Shown in pieces: positions 9,284 to 18,656 of a stretch of DNA of 64,000 nt. The position numbers and the translations under genes are program-made. The notes below the pieces were generated by a model. It was not told the origin of the DNA, did not search any database, and saw only the letters and a program-made list of their open reading frames with translations. Position 1 is the stretch's first letter; each line of letters begins with the position of its first letter. Origin of the DNA: CAVUWL01 sp963787415 (GTDB lineage Bacteria > Actinomycetota > Thermoleophilia > Solirubrobacterales > 70-9); contig CAWBCO010000003.1 of assembly GCA_963787415.1 (NCBI GenBank), positions 372,001 to 436,000 of the forward strand, in the 5' to 3' direction.

Positions 9284-10819
9284 ATGCTTCAGAGCGTGTC
9301 GAAGGACCGATTCGTGAATAAGCAAGAGGGAGTGTTCGAGCAGGCGCTGCGCATAATCAAGCGCCGTAAATGGGTCATTTTGCAGGCGACGATTGCGGTT
9401 CCGGTTATCGCTTTTTTGCTCGCCGTAACCCAGCAAAAGGAATACACGGCAAGTGCAACCCTGCTCTTTCGGCCGCCGCCAATCGCCGCCGAAGGTAGCG
9501 GCGTCGTTGATCCGACCCGCGAAGCGGCGACCAACGGCGAACTGGTCAGCCTGCCGGTGGTCGCAGAAGAAGCAGCCAAGTCCCTTGGCCACGGGGTCAG
9601 CACCGGAGAGGTCCTCTCAAGCATTGCCGTCAGCCCGGCCACCGAAGCCGAAACGGCCACCATCTCTGCGACGACGGAATCCCCGACGCTCTCGGCGGAA
9701 ATAGCCAACGCCTATGGCGAAGCCTACATTTCCTTCCGCCGTAGCTCCGATCGCTCCCAGGTCCAAAACGCGATCAACCTTGCTGAATCGAGGTTGGCGA
9801 GCCTCTCGCCAGAAGAAAAGGCTGGATCCGAAGGCAAGGCGCTTGAAAAACAACTTGCTCAGCTGAAGCTGACCCAGGCGCTTGAGACCGGCGGGGCCGC
9901 TTTGGTTCAGCACGCGAGCCCGCCGGGCAGTCCATCCTCTCCGGATCCAAAATCAAATGTCGAGCTGGGGATTGTCCTTGGCCTGCTGCTGGGCTTTGGG
10001 CTGGCGGTGCTGCTTGAGCGAATCGACCGGCGGGTGCGCAGCGTGGAGGAGCTCGAGGAGCTCTACGGGCTGCCGATCCTCGCCCGAATCCCACGCAGCA
10101 AACTGCTGGCGGGGAGGCGAAATACCGGTCCCGGCCAGTCGACTGCGGAGGGCGAGGCGTTTCGGGTCTTGCGCACCAACCTTCGATTTTTCGATGTCAG
10201 CCGCGATCTTCGCTCGATCCTGATCGTCAGCCCCGACGAGGGCGATGGAAAGTCGACCGTGACCCGAAACCTGGCAATGACGATGGCTGAGATGGGCGAT
10301 GACGTCGTCTTGGTCGAGGCCGATTTGCGCAAGGGGGGTGATTTCCGCCAGGTCACCGGGAGGCTTGCCGATGGACTCTCAAACGTTCTCGCCGGCACCC
10401 CGCTGGAGAAGGTGTTGGTCAAGGTGGAGGTGCCCGACGGGGGCCCCGGACGCGCCCGTGCCCTTGCCGTGTTGCCGAGCGGACCCGCTCCCCCCAACCC
10501 TCCCGAGCTGCTTGAGAGCGAGCGCATGCGCCAGGTCCTGACCGAGCTCCAGGAGAGTTTTCGCTACGTGATCATCGACAGTCCCGCTCTGGGTGCGGTC
10601 GGCGACGCCCTGGCGCTCGTCTCGGAGGTCTCCGGAGTCGTGGTCGTCGGAGGGCTCGGCAAGACGACCCGGGATGCAGCACGCGAGTTGACCAAACAAT
10701 TCAGCCTCGTGGAACAGATGCCCATCGGTGTGATCGCCAACTTCACAAATCCAGAACGTGCCAAGTATTCCTACTACACTCGTCCCGAACTGGCCGGCAG
10801 CGACGCGCCGCGCGGCTGA
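9284..10819 (+). CDS. Wzz-type chain-length regulator fused to BY-kinase (tyrosine autokinase)
   Basis: About 511 residues. Residues 15-65 form a Wzz-like start with a membrane span (WVILQATIAVPVIAFLLAV), then a periplasm-type coiled segment and a second span (IVLGLLLGFGLAVLLE, about 230-245). The cytoplasmic kinase has Walker A DEGDGKST (about 317-326), Walker A' VVLVEADLRKGG (about 342) and Walker B YVIIDSPAL (about 427). The tail contains a Tyr cluster (YSYY, about 495-498) that can be the autophosphorylation site. It controls polymer length and export by phosphorylation cycling. ATG 9284 is preferred; TTG 9272 is also possible. Its 3' end overlaps the next gene by 62 bases. Confidence 0.88.
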   Translation: MLQSVSKDRFVNKQEGVFEQALRIIKRRKWVILQATIAVPVIAFLLAVTQQKEYTASATLLFRPPPIAAEGSGVVDPTREAATNGELVSLPVVAEEAAKSLGHGVSTGEVLSSIAVSPATEAETATISATTESPTLSAEIANAYGEAYISFRRSSDRSQVQNAINLAESRLASLSPEEKAGSEGKALEKQLAQLKLTQALETGGAALVQHASPPGSPSSPDPKSNVELGIVLGLLLGFGLAVLLERIDRRVRSVEELEELYGLPILARIPRSKLLAGRRNTGPGQSTAEGEAFRVLRTNLRFFDVSRDLRSILIVSPDEGDGKSTVTRNLAMTMAEMGDDVVLVEADLRKGGDFRQVTGRLADGLSNVLAGTPLEKVLVKVEVPDGGPGRARALAVLPSGPAPPNPPELLESERMRQVLTELQESFRYVIIDSPALGAVGDALALVSEVSGVVVVGGLGKTTRDAARELTKQFSLVEQMPIGVIANFTNPERAKYSYYTRPELAGSDAPRG

Positions 10820-12260
10820 GCCGCTCAAGGTCGCCGGTTTCATCATCGGCGTCTTGGCGCTTGAGGTTGCGCTTGCACACGGTATCTCCGGGCCCAAAAT
10901 CTCTCGCTACGTCTACCTTTTCCTCGGCCTTTTTGCGATTGCCTTCGTCTTTCGCTTTCCGCTCGCCACCGCGCTTATTTTCTTTTGCCTAACCGACTTC
11001 ATCTTCTATCACTCCTTCTTCAAATACCAGGTGGGCTCGATCAATGTCTACCCCCAGGAGCTGGCCCTGGCTGGATTGATGGCGCTCGCCGTATTTCGAC
11101 CAAAAAAACGAACCTGGGGGGGAGCCACCGGAGCGGCGCTTGCCGTTTTTTTGGCCCTCGTCGTCGTCTCCGCCGCCCTCGCCTTCAAAGGCGGTCGGGT
11201 CAGTCTCAGTGACGCCTGGAATTGGACGCGGCCGTTCGGCCTGCTGGCCTTCTTCTACGTCATCGTCCGTCTCTTTCCCTCGGCGAAAGAGCGCAGGACC
11301 CTCCTCAGCGCCGTGGTTGTGCTCGCTGCGCTGACCGGGATTGTGGCGCTCGCGGTGGCCCTCGGTGCGGGTTTCGGTAAAACGCTCGAAGAAGCCGGCA
11401 GCAACACCGTCACCCACCAGTCCGGCTTTGGCTCACTTGCAAGGGTGAGGCTGGTGGGGCTTTCCGCCGGCTATGCGCTGTTTTGGTTCACCGTCGTGCA
11501 GATTGCCGCAAAGCGTGGCCTCTCGCGGCTGGGATGGTCCTTGCTGTTGGCGGGGATCGCCCTCGATATCGTGATCAGCTTCAATCGCAACATGTGGATC
11601 GGGATTGTGATCGGCATGGTGCTGATGGGAATCCTCGGCGGACCGCTCGTCCGCAGTCGCATTGTCGCCTCGGTCGCGGTGGTGATCGCCGCCGTGACCC
11701 TGTTTGTCGTCTTTGGAACCTCAACCTCCAGCAAAAGCAGCGTTCAGCCCTTCATCGAGCGTGGAGAGACCCTGTTCAATCCTTCCAAAACCGCCAAAGA
11801 AGGCTCACTTCAGGCGCGGGCGACGGAGACCAGCCTGGCCTGGTCAACCTTCCAACGCCATCCCATCCTTGGGGTCGGCGCCGGGGCTACCTTTGGCGTC
11901 TACAACCTCGAACCGGTTGAGGTCGGGGATCTCTATTTCGGCGACACCCACGTGCCGCAGCTGTTTTTACACAACCAGTACCTCTATCTGTTGTTGATCG
12001 CCGGCATACCCGGCCTGCTGGCGTTCCTCGTCTTCCTTGGCACACCGCTCAACTATGCGCTGCGCCGCTTTCCCCGTGACCCGCCAATCATCGCCTGTGG
12101 TGTCGGTATCGCGACGATCATGATCAGCGCGGTTGTCGCGATCTACTTCAGCGTTGATGACATGACCGCGATTTTCGGCTTGCTGACCGGCGTGATCATC
12201 GCCGACGCCGAGGGTCGGGCCAAGTTGGGCAGGAGTTCCGGGCTGATCTCCGGGGGCTGA
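10758..12260 (+). CDS. O-antigen polymerase/ligase-family membrane protein (Wzy/WaaL-like)
   Basis: A 500-residue polytopic membrane protein with roughly 10-12 hydrophobic spans. It has a large loop before the last spans containing the family-typical FQRHPILGVGAGATFG and HNQYLYLLLIAGIPGLLAF (about residues 370-430). Family members polymerise lipid-linked oligosaccharide repeats or ligate polymer to an acceptor on the outer membrane face. The GTG start lies 62 bases inside the BY-kinase gene. That overlap is long but keeps a soluble lead-in before the first span; a later start is possible. The Wzz/BY-kinase, polymerase, GT4, flippase and GT4 genes run in one direction to 16107. Confidence 0.85.
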   Translation: MPSIPTTLVPNWPAATRRAAEPLKVAGFIIGVLALEVALAHGISGPKISRYVYLFLGLFAIAFVFRFPLATALIFFCLTDFIFYHSFFKYQVGSINVYPQELALAGLMALAVFRPKKRTWGGATGAALAVFLALVVVSAALAFKGGRVSLSDAWNWTRPFGLLAFFYVIVRLFPSAKERRTLLSAVVVLAALTGIVALAVALGAGFGKTLEEAGSNTVTHQSGFGSLARVRLVGLSAGYALFWFTVVQIAAKRGLSRLGWSLLLAGIALDIVISFNRNMWIGIVIGMVLMGILGGPLVRSRIVASVAVVIAAVTLFVVFGTSTSSKSSVQPFIERGETLFNPSKTAKEGSLQARATETSLAWSTFQRHPILGVGAGATFGVYNLEPVEVGDLYFGDTHVPQLFLHNQYLYLLLIAGIPGLLAFLVFLGTPLNYALRRFPRDPPIIACGVGIATIMISAVVAIYFSVDDMTAIFGLLTGVIIADAEGRAKLGRSSGLISGG

Positions 12261-12308
12261 GCTTGATCATCGACCATCTTCCCGATCGACCCTTTATTCC
12301 AACCTAAA

Positions 12309-13484
12309 TTGAGCGCCCAGGTGAAGTCAAAAGCCAATCGAATCCTGCTCGTGATGAACTCGTTGGGCCGCGGTGGAGCCGAGACCCAGCTCTTTCACCT
12401 GGCGACCGCCTTGGCCGAAGTCGGTCGCGGGGTGAGCATCCTGGCGGTCTCCAAGGTCGGCGTGGACATTCAGCCGCTAGAGGATGTCGGGGTCAGGGTG
12501 ATCGCGCTTGGGGCATCGGGCCGTAAGGAGAAGATGCGCAAGCTACCGACGATCGCGCGCTTTGCACGAGGGGCCGATGCGGTTCACTGCACCGGCTGGG
12601 ACGCAACGCTCTGGGGCAGGCTGGCGGCGGTAATGGCGCGCCGCCCGGTGGTCATTACCGAGCACTCCGACCCCAATCGGACCCTGCAGGTGATCGGGCG
12701 GGGGGTCTCGCGGGCGCAGATGATCGCCGTGCACAATCGACTTCTCGATCGCGTTACCTACGCCACGATCGTGGTCGGCGCCTGTCAGATCGAACAACTT
12801 GAATCCGAAGGAGTTCGAGGAGAGTCGATCGTTCATATTCCCAATGCCGTTCCAGTCGAGGCCCTGCGAGGGGCATCCCTGGGCGGACCCACTCGGTCTG
12901 ATCTCGGCATCGCAGATGATGCGCGGGTGGTGATCCAGGTTGCCCGCTTTGTTCCTCAAAAGGGACAGATGAGCACCCTGCGCGCGATCGCTGATCTGCG
13001 CCGGAGGGGCGGAGATGATCTGCGCCTGGTCTTTGTCGGTGAAGGACCCGGGGAAGCCGAGGTGAGGGCGGAGGCGGCCAGATTGGGAGCCGAGTGGGCG
13101 GTCTTCTTGGGCAAGCGCGACGACGTCCCGGGGCTGCTGCGGCTGGCAGATCTATGCGTCCTGCCCTCCAGCGGAGAGGGGCTGCCGATGTCTTTGATCG
13201 AGGCACTGGCGATCGGCATCCCGATGGTCGCCACCGATGTCGGCGACATCCGCTGGCTGATCGAGAGCACCGGCGCCGGCATCTGCGTTGCCAGCGGCGA
13301 GCAGGATCAGTTCACCGAAGCCTGCGCACGGATCCTCGACGATCGCGATCTGCGCCAGCGCCTGGCTGCTGCCGCCACCGCGGCCGCCCAGGACTTTGAT
13401 GCCAAAAAGATGGCCCGACGATACGTGCAGGTGCTCGACGCCGCGGTCAGCTCTGCCCCCCTGCCGCTCGTTCTCAACGAGTAG
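12309..13484 (+). CDS. Family 4 glycosyltransferase (GT-B)
   Basis: A 391-residue retaining GT-B glycosyltransferase. The N-terminal lobe begins RILLVMNSLGRGGAE (residues 10-24), a sugar-acceptor loop typical of GT4. The C-terminal Rossmann lobe has VIQVARFVPQKG (about 208), then the donor-binding SSGEGLPMSLIEALAIG (about 287-303), whose Glu pair is the EX7E-type motif. The start is TTG at 12309, without a strong RBS. The stop is 2 bases before the flippase ATG, so the genes are coupled. Sugar donor unknown. Confidence 0.9.
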   Translation: MSAQVKSKANRILLVMNSLGRGGAETQLFHLATALAEVGRGVSILAVSKVGVDIQPLEDVGVRVIALGASGRKEKMRKLPTIARFARGADAVHCTGWDATLWGRLAAVMARRPVVITEHSDPNRTLQVIGRGVSRAQMIAVHNRLLDRVTYATIVVGACQIEQLESEGVRGESIVHIPNAVPVEALRGASLGGPTRSDLGIADDARVVIQVARFVPQKGQMSTLRAIADLRRRGGDDLRLVFVGEGPGEAEVRAEAARLGAEWAVFLGKRDDVPGLLRLADLCVLPSSGEGLPMSLIEALAIGIPMVATDVGDIRWLIESTGAGICVASGEQDQFTEACARILDDRDLRQRLAAAATAAAQDFDAKKMARRYVQVLDAAVSSAPLPLVLNE

Positions 13485-13486
13485 TC

Positions 13487-14992
13487 ATGCTCTTTCGTAA
13501 CACCGTTGCTCAATCGGCCAGCTTCGCGCTCGGCTATCTCTTCAGCTTTTTGCTGGCGCCGGTGATGATCTCTCGACTCGGCCTCAACGCCTTTGGTGTG
13601 TGGGCTGTCACCGGTGCGTTCGCCAGCTACGCCGGTCTGCTCGATCTCGGAGTTGGCCGCTCCCTCTCGCGCTTCATCGCGGTCTATGACGTCGCGGGAG
13701 ATGATCGGCGGATCCGCGAATGCGTCGGCTTGGGACTCCTAATCGTCACCACGGTTGGTCTGCTTGCGGCAATCATTGCGGCGGCGGGGGCATCGTTTTT
13801 GAGCCACCAGCTTGGGGTGCTGAATCCAGCAGAAATGCGAATCGTGGTCTTGGCCTCAGTTGGAATTTGGACCTTCAGCGGGTTCGCTGGCGTCTTCACC
13901 TCGGTCGGGATCGGCAAGCGGCAGATGGTGCCGCCGAACGTCTCCAACGCGATCGGTGTGAGCGTGAATTTCGCCTTCAGCATCGCGGCCCTGATCGTGA
14001 GCAGGGCGCTGCCGTTGTATGCGAGCGCGAACGCTGCCGCGGCCTTCGTCGCCATCGTGCCGAGCATCTTTGCGATGCGATACGTATGGCATTCGCCCTA
14101 CCTGGCGATCCCCTCGAGGGAACTGGTCAAGGAAGTTCTTTCCTTCAGCCTGAAGAACCAGGTCGCCTGGTTCGCGGACCTGATCAACCTGCAGACCGAC
14201 AAGGTGATCATCGCGCTGCTGGTCGACGTGCGCGCTGCGGCGGTCTATGAGATTGGCTCGCGGGTGGTGATCGCGGTTCGCAGCGCGGCGATTCTCTCGG
14301 TCTCGGCGATGATCCCCACCGCGACATCGCGGATCATCGAGGAGGGACGCGAGGCAATCGCAAATATGTATCGGCGCTACACCCTGTTGAGCTGCGCGAC
14401 GTCGTTTCCACTGTTCGTGCTCGCCTCCGTATCGGCACCCTTTCTACTGGTCGCGTGGCTGGGATCCGTTCCCGGGGATGCGGGGTTGATCGTGCCGATC
14501 CTCTGTAGCGCCTATCTCGTCAACGGGACCACGGGGGTTGGCACCTCGATCGCGATCGGGGCAGGCAATCCCGGCATGGCGGCGTCTAATTCGGCTTCGA
14601 TCGCGATCGTCAATGTGATCCTGACCGTCGCCCTGGCGCCGCTCTTCGGTCTTTGGGGGGTGGTTGCCGGCACCGCGCTGGCGCTGATCCTCGGCAGCAT
14701 GGCCTTTAACCGGCGCTTTTTGAAGTTCTTCGCCCTGAGCGAGCGAGACCTCTGGTCTGGAGTCCTGCCCCCCGCGGCGCTGGCTTTGGGAGTTGGAATA
14801 CCACCGGCGCTGCTGGCGATTTTCATCGGCCTACCGTCGGGGCGTCCGCTGGCGATCGCCCTACTCGCGATTTCAACCGCGCTCTATATTTTCCCTTACT
14901 GGATTCTGGCCACCCGACGCGGTCTTTTGCCCGAGAAGCTGACCTTCCCACCGCGTCGTCGGGGCGCCTCGGCGTCGGTGCCGGTCGCCTAG
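13487..14992 (+). CDS. Lipid-linked oligosaccharide flippase, Wzx/MATE-like
   Basis: A 501-residue protein with about 12-14 hydrophobic spans, no signal peptide and a short basic C-terminus. The N-terminus (NTVAQSASFALGYLFSFLLAPVMISRLG) and the paired GxWAVTGAFASYAGLLDLGVG motif match the polysaccharide-export (PST/Wzx) branch of the MOP superfamily. It is expected to flip undecaprenyl-diphosphate-linked repeat units across the membrane. It is translationally coupled on both sides: ATG 2 bases after the GT4 stop, and its TAG shares one base with the next gene's GTG. Confidence 0.9.
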   Translation: MLFRNTVAQSASFALGYLFSFLLAPVMISRLGLNAFGVWAVTGAFASYAGLLDLGVGRSLSRFIAVYDVAGDDRRIRECVGLGLLIVTTVGLLAAIIAAAGASFLSHQLGVLNPAEMRIVVLASVGIWTFSGFAGVFTSVGIGKRQMVPPNVSNAIGVSVNFAFSIAALIVSRALPLYASANAAAAFVAIVPSIFAMRYVWHSPYLAIPSRELVKEVLSFSLKNQVAWFADLINLQTDKVIIALLVDVRAAAVYEIGSRVVIAVRSAAILSVSAMIPTATSRIIEEGREAIANMYRRYTLLSCATSFPLFVLASVSAPFLLVAWLGSVPGDAGLIVPILCSAYLVNGTTGVGTSIAIGAGNPGMAASNSASIAIVNVILTVALAPLFGLWGVVAGTALALILGSMAFNRRFLKFFALSERDLWSGVLPPAALALGVGIPPALLAIFIGLPSGRPLAIALLAISTALYIFPYWILATRRGLLPEKLTFPPRRRGASASVPVA

Positions 14993-16107
14993 TGGCGCCC
15001 GCAGGTACAGATCCGCCACCACCCCGAGTGCTCTTGGCATGTGAGTGGTTCGTCAAGTACACGGCTGGCCTGGCGCGGGGGCTCGCCGAAATCGGATGCC
15101 CGGTCACCTTGATCAGCCGTGATCATGACCTCGAATTTGGCGGCGAGCCGGGGGCGATGGTTGAGTTTGTCGCTCAGACTCTGGCCGGCACCGACGCCCG
15201 CCACCTCGCGCTCGGCGGACGCGTTCGCGACCTCTCCCACGCTGGCGAGGTCCTCCGTCTGCGAGGTCAGAGCCGGCGTTGGAGGCCCGGGGTGATCCAT
15301 ATCCAAGACTCCCTTACCCACGACATGCGGATTGCCGTGGCTGCCGGCTATCCCTGGCGGCGCTACGCGGTCACCGTGCATGATCCGGTTCGCCATCCCG
15401 GTGACCCACGAGCGCCGATCCGGATCCGGGCTGTGCGTCGCTCGCTTCGTCGTGGCGCCGATCTGTCCTTCGTTCACTCCTTCAGCCTGGCCGAGGAGCT
15501 GCGAGCGGCAAATGAAGCGGGGGGCGCGATCGAGGTGGTTCCGCACGGCTTCGGGGATCCGGTCAAAAGCGCGCTCCCAGCCCGCCCCTCACTGCTCTTC
15601 TTCGGCCGCATCTCCCATTACAAGGGTCTCGATACGCTGCTTGACGCGCTGGCGCTGATCTGGGAGCGACTGCCCGAGGTGACCCTCACCATCGCCGGCT
15701 CGGGCGAGCTTCCAAGTGCCCACCCGGCTCTCGTCGATCCGCGGGTCTCGCTGCGAATTGAACATGTAGCCGAGGAGGAGGTGGCCGCTCTCTTCGCCGC
15801 TTCGACCTGCGTTGTCCTTCCCTATCGCCAGGCCAGCCAAAGCGGCGTCGGCTCAGAGGCCAAGCAACATGGCCGCGCAATCGTCGCAACCTCAGTCGGC
15901 GGTCTGCCTGAGCTTGTCGGCTCTGAATGCGGACGTCTCGTTGCCCCCGAGGATCCGGCTGCGCTGGCTGATGCGATCGTTGAGGTGCTCAGTACACCGG
16001 GCCTTGCCGAGCGGATGGGAAATAGCGCGATCGCCTCAGTCGCAGAGTCAGGTTGGCGCAGCGTTGCCGAAAAGACGCTCGCAGCCTACCGCCGGCACCT
16101 GCTCTGA
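14992..16107 (+). CDS. Family 4 glycosyltransferase (GT-B)
   Basis: A 371-residue GT-B enzyme. Early residues give VLLACEWFVKYTAGLARGL (about 12-30); the C-terminal lobe shows LLFFGRISHYKGLDTLL (about 200-216), HVAEEEVAALFA and SGVGSEAKQHGRAIVAT (about 283-300), where a typical GT4 donor site would read EgfG. The Glu-x7-Glu motif is therefore slightly atypical (SEAKQHG). The GTG start overlaps the flippase stop by one base. It is the last gene of the Wzz-Wzy-GT-Wzx-GT unit and converges on an asparagine-synthase-like gene 7 bases away. Confidence 0.88.
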   Translation: MAPAGTDPPPPRVLLACEWFVKYTAGLARGLAEIGCPVTLISRDHDLEFGGEPGAMVEFVAQTLAGTDARHLALGGRVRDLSHAGEVLRLRGQSRRWRPGVIHIQDSLTHDMRIAVAAGYPWRRYAVTVHDPVRHPGDPRAPIRIRAVRRSLRRGADLSFVHSFSLAEELRAANEAGGAIEVVPHGFGDPVKSALPARPSLLFFGRISHYKGLDTLLDALALIWERLPEVTLTIAGSGELPSAHPALVDPRVSLRIEHVAEEEVAALFAASTCVVLPYRQASQSGVGSEAKQHGRAIVATSVGGLPELVGSECGRLVAPEDPAALADAIVEVLSTPGLAERMGNSAIASVAESGWRSVAEKTLAAYRRHLL

Positions 16108-16114
16108 GCGGCTC

Positions 16115-17902
16115 TCAACCAAGACCGCTATCGAGTGCATCGAGGGCTAGCTCCACGGTCAAGACTCGCCCCACCGTGCTCCAGTCTGCCCCAGCGGGGT
16201 CGCTGATGGCGCGGTCTAGCAGCTGAGCCAGCCTGGCTTGGTCATAGAGCTTCCCGGATCGCATTTGCCCCGGGACGAGGCGGCCCTGCTCGCGCAGTGC
16301 GCCGATCACCTGCCCCAGGGCCGCTTCGCGTGGGCCCGGGCCCCCAGCGGAATCAGATGCACCCCCTCCAAGCTGCGCGAGTCCACCGCGGATTCGGGTG
16401 AGGAAGCGCTTGCCGCGTCGCCAGGGGTAGGGTGCGAAGCGGTAGAGGTTTGCGATGCCCAGTGGCTCCGCGGGACCGCCGGTGTCAGTTGCGATCGCCG
16501 CAATCACGGGATCAAGGCGCTGCATCATCTTGCGCATCAGGCGGTGGAAGTTACGGTGGCGGGCCTGGGCTGAGATTGCCGTGGTGAACGATGCCTTCAG
16601 ATAAAACGGCAGCTCGACGTGCATCCAGGCGCCCGCAGCGGCCTGATAGGCCCCGAAGTGCCCCGTTGCCTTGAGCGCGTAGAGCAGGTCGCATTGGAAC
16701 GTGTTTGGTAGGGAGGAGAAGGGCGCGATCCGCGCTTCGAATTCGCTCCGTAGCCCGGCGCTTACCCGCGGGGTTGGGTCGCTCTCAAAGATCGAGAGAT
16801 CAATCGGAGTCAGCGCCCGCCAGGCGATCAACCGCTCGAGGTTGACCGAAGTGGAACGGCCGGCGGAGAGCAGCTCCTGGCTCCAGGGATAGTCGCGAAA
16901 GTGCTCACCACCACCGCCGTTTAAGAGCATGGTCTCGGTCTGCGCTCGTTGGCGGTGGCCCTGCATCACCTCGCTTAAAGAGATTGCATCGAGGTGACAG
17001 TCTCCCCACACGACCGCCTCTGTGAGGCGGGCGGGTAAGAGCTCGCTCCAACCGTCGGGGGGGCGGAAATGGGTCCACGACCAACCGGCCTTCTCAGCGA
17101 TCCGGCGGGCAAGGCGGACATCGTCGCTGTCCTCTTTGCCGCTTGTATTCGTGTCGAAGTCAAGCGCCGCTTGGCGCGCGAGCAGGGCCAGCAGGCGGGT
17201 GTCAAAGCCTCCCGTGAGATCGAGCCAGGGATGGGCGCCCTGGTAGCTGGCGCTCATTGCCTCAACGGCTCGCCCGATGCATACCTCCGCACACTCGGCG
17301 AAGTCGAGTCGGTGCACGTCCTCCTCGACTGCGGGCAGCCAGTAAGTATCCAGCTGAGCTCCGCGTGGGGTGAAGTTGAGCGCCGTCGCCGGCTGCATCC
17401 GCGTGATGCCCTCCCACGGGGTCTCGCAACCGAACTGGCTACCGGTTCGCAGGAAGCGCTCCAGGCCAGAGCGTGAGGGTCTGCTCCGCAGATGCTTGGC
17501 GAGGACCAACGCCGATGTCGAGACGTAGGTCAGCTCGCCCGTCCGCGCCGTAAAAAGGGGCTTCATCCCCAATGGATCGGTCACTACCCGAAGCGTCGTG
17601 CCGGTCTGATCGAGGCGAACCAGGGCGAACTGTCCGTCGAGGCTCTCCAAACCAACGCGGGTTCCCGCTCGGCCGTTGATCGGGCCGGCCCAGGCCGAGA
17701 AGCCCTCGCCGTCGTGTTCGACCCCGATCATCGCCGGAGCCGCGTGGTCGATTACCTGGACCCTGGCCCATCCGCACCCGACACTCCCCTGGCTCCCGAA
17801 GGCGCCGCGCAGGGATTCATAGGTCGCGCTCAGCTTCGCCAGGGCACTTGCTGGCACCGGCCTTCCGCGGTCATGCGAGATGATCGCTAACAGGTCCGCC
17901 AC
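16115..17902 (-). CDS. Asparagine-synthase-like protein with degenerate active sites
   Basis: A 595-residue protein with the two-domain layout of asparagine synthetase B: an N-terminal Ntn-hydrolase-like domain (residues 1-190, FALVRLDQ... and DPLGMKPLF) and a C-terminal ATP-pyrophosphatase domain. The residue after Met is Ala, not the catalytic Cys2, so glutamine hydrolysis is unlikely. The PP-loop reads DLTGGFDTR instead of SGGxDS, so ATP chemistry may also be altered. Relatives are common in exopolysaccharide loci, where their function is not settled; an amide- or amine-forming step on a polymer or lipid precursor is a guess. There are no lasso-peptide partner genes beside it, unlike the cyclase at 52191-54053. 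Confidence 0.8.
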   Translation of the reverse strand: MADLLAIISHDRGRPVPASALAKLSATYESLRGAFGSQGSVGCGWARVQVIDHAAPAMIGVEHDGEGFSAWAGPINGRAGTRVGLESLDGQFALVRLDQTGTTLRVVTDPLGMKPLFTARTGELTYVSTSALVLAKHLRSRPSRSGLERFLRTGSQFGCETPWEGITRMQPATALNFTPRGAQLDTYWLPAVEEDVHRLDFAECAEVCIGRAVEAMSASYQGAHPWLDLTGGFDTRLLALLARQAALDFDTNTSGKEDSDDVRLARRIAEKAGWSWTHFRPPDGWSELLPARLTEAVVWGDCHLDAISLSEVMQGHRQRAQTETMLLNGGGGEHFRDYPWSQELLSAGRSTSVNLERLIAWRALTPIDLSIFESDPTPRVSAGLRSEFEARIAPFSSLPNTFQCDLLYALKATGHFGAYQAAAGAWMHVELPFYLKASFTTAISAQARHRNFHRLMRKMMQRLDPVIAAIATDTGGPAEPLGIANLYRFAPYPWRRGKRFLTRIRGGLAQLGGGASDSAGGPGPREAALGQVIGALREQGRLVPGQMRSGKLYDQARLAQLLDRAISDPAGADWSTVGRVLTVELALDALDSGLG

Positions 17903-17932
17903 GGTGCGGGGACGCTACAGGCTCGCCCCCCG

Positions 17933-18656
17933 CCCCGTCCCGACCCCCCCGCCTCAGCTTTCCACCGAGGCCCTGCTCGTCCCGAGCTTGAGCGCCCCGA
18001 AGTAGACAGTGCCGGTTTCAAACATGTTCGCTTCCCGGTACTGCATGATCTTGGCCGCGTTTAGGCCTTCGTCGTTGCTGGCGTCCATCGTCTGCATCGA
18101 GAGATGTTCGGTTTCAGCTTCGTGGTTGGGGTTGTAGTTGCCCTTCGGAAAGAAGTTGATCTGGTGCCCGTCGATCCACATTTCGACGAAGCCATCGCTG
18201 CCAAATTTCTCATGCAAGGTGACCGTCACCCAGGCACCCTTGATCAGCGGTGCCCGCCAGGGGATGTCCCAGTTATAGGTCGAGTTGCGCTGAAAGCGGA
18301 ATTCGTTTTCGGTGATCGCCACCCCCCACGGCCCGGAGCCGTCAAAGGGAGCACCGTAGATCGCCACCAAAGACATCCAGCCCGGGATCGAGGGCATGTC
18401 CTGGGGCAACATGAATTTGGTCTGCAGCCAGAATTCCTCATTCGGCTTGATCATGCTCGGTGAGAGCGCCTGGGCCCTCGGGTTATCGGTCGGGGTGATC
18501 GGCGCCACGTCTTTGTTATTGACCGTCATCTGAAACACCGTTTCACCGCTGCCCAGCGGATCGGGGACTTCGGTGATCGCCCCCGGAGCCTCCTGCAAGA
18601 GCGCGAAGTCGCTGATCTTTGAGCCGTTAAAGAGCAGTTCGGAGGAGGGGTTGGGG
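17933..18656. repeat. 724-bp direct repeat, copy 1
   Basis: Every base read from 17933 to 18656 matches 27712-28435 (offset 9779) in the same orientation. The repeat begins 21 bases beyond the lyase stop codon and ends inside the linker, exactly where the two genes' N-terminal regions diverge. The flanking bases differ immediately. Confidence 0.95.

Noticed and set aside
16115..17902. Considered as a second lasso cyclase
   Set aside because: No PqqD-type, B2-type or precursor gene is next to it, and the PP-loop is altered.
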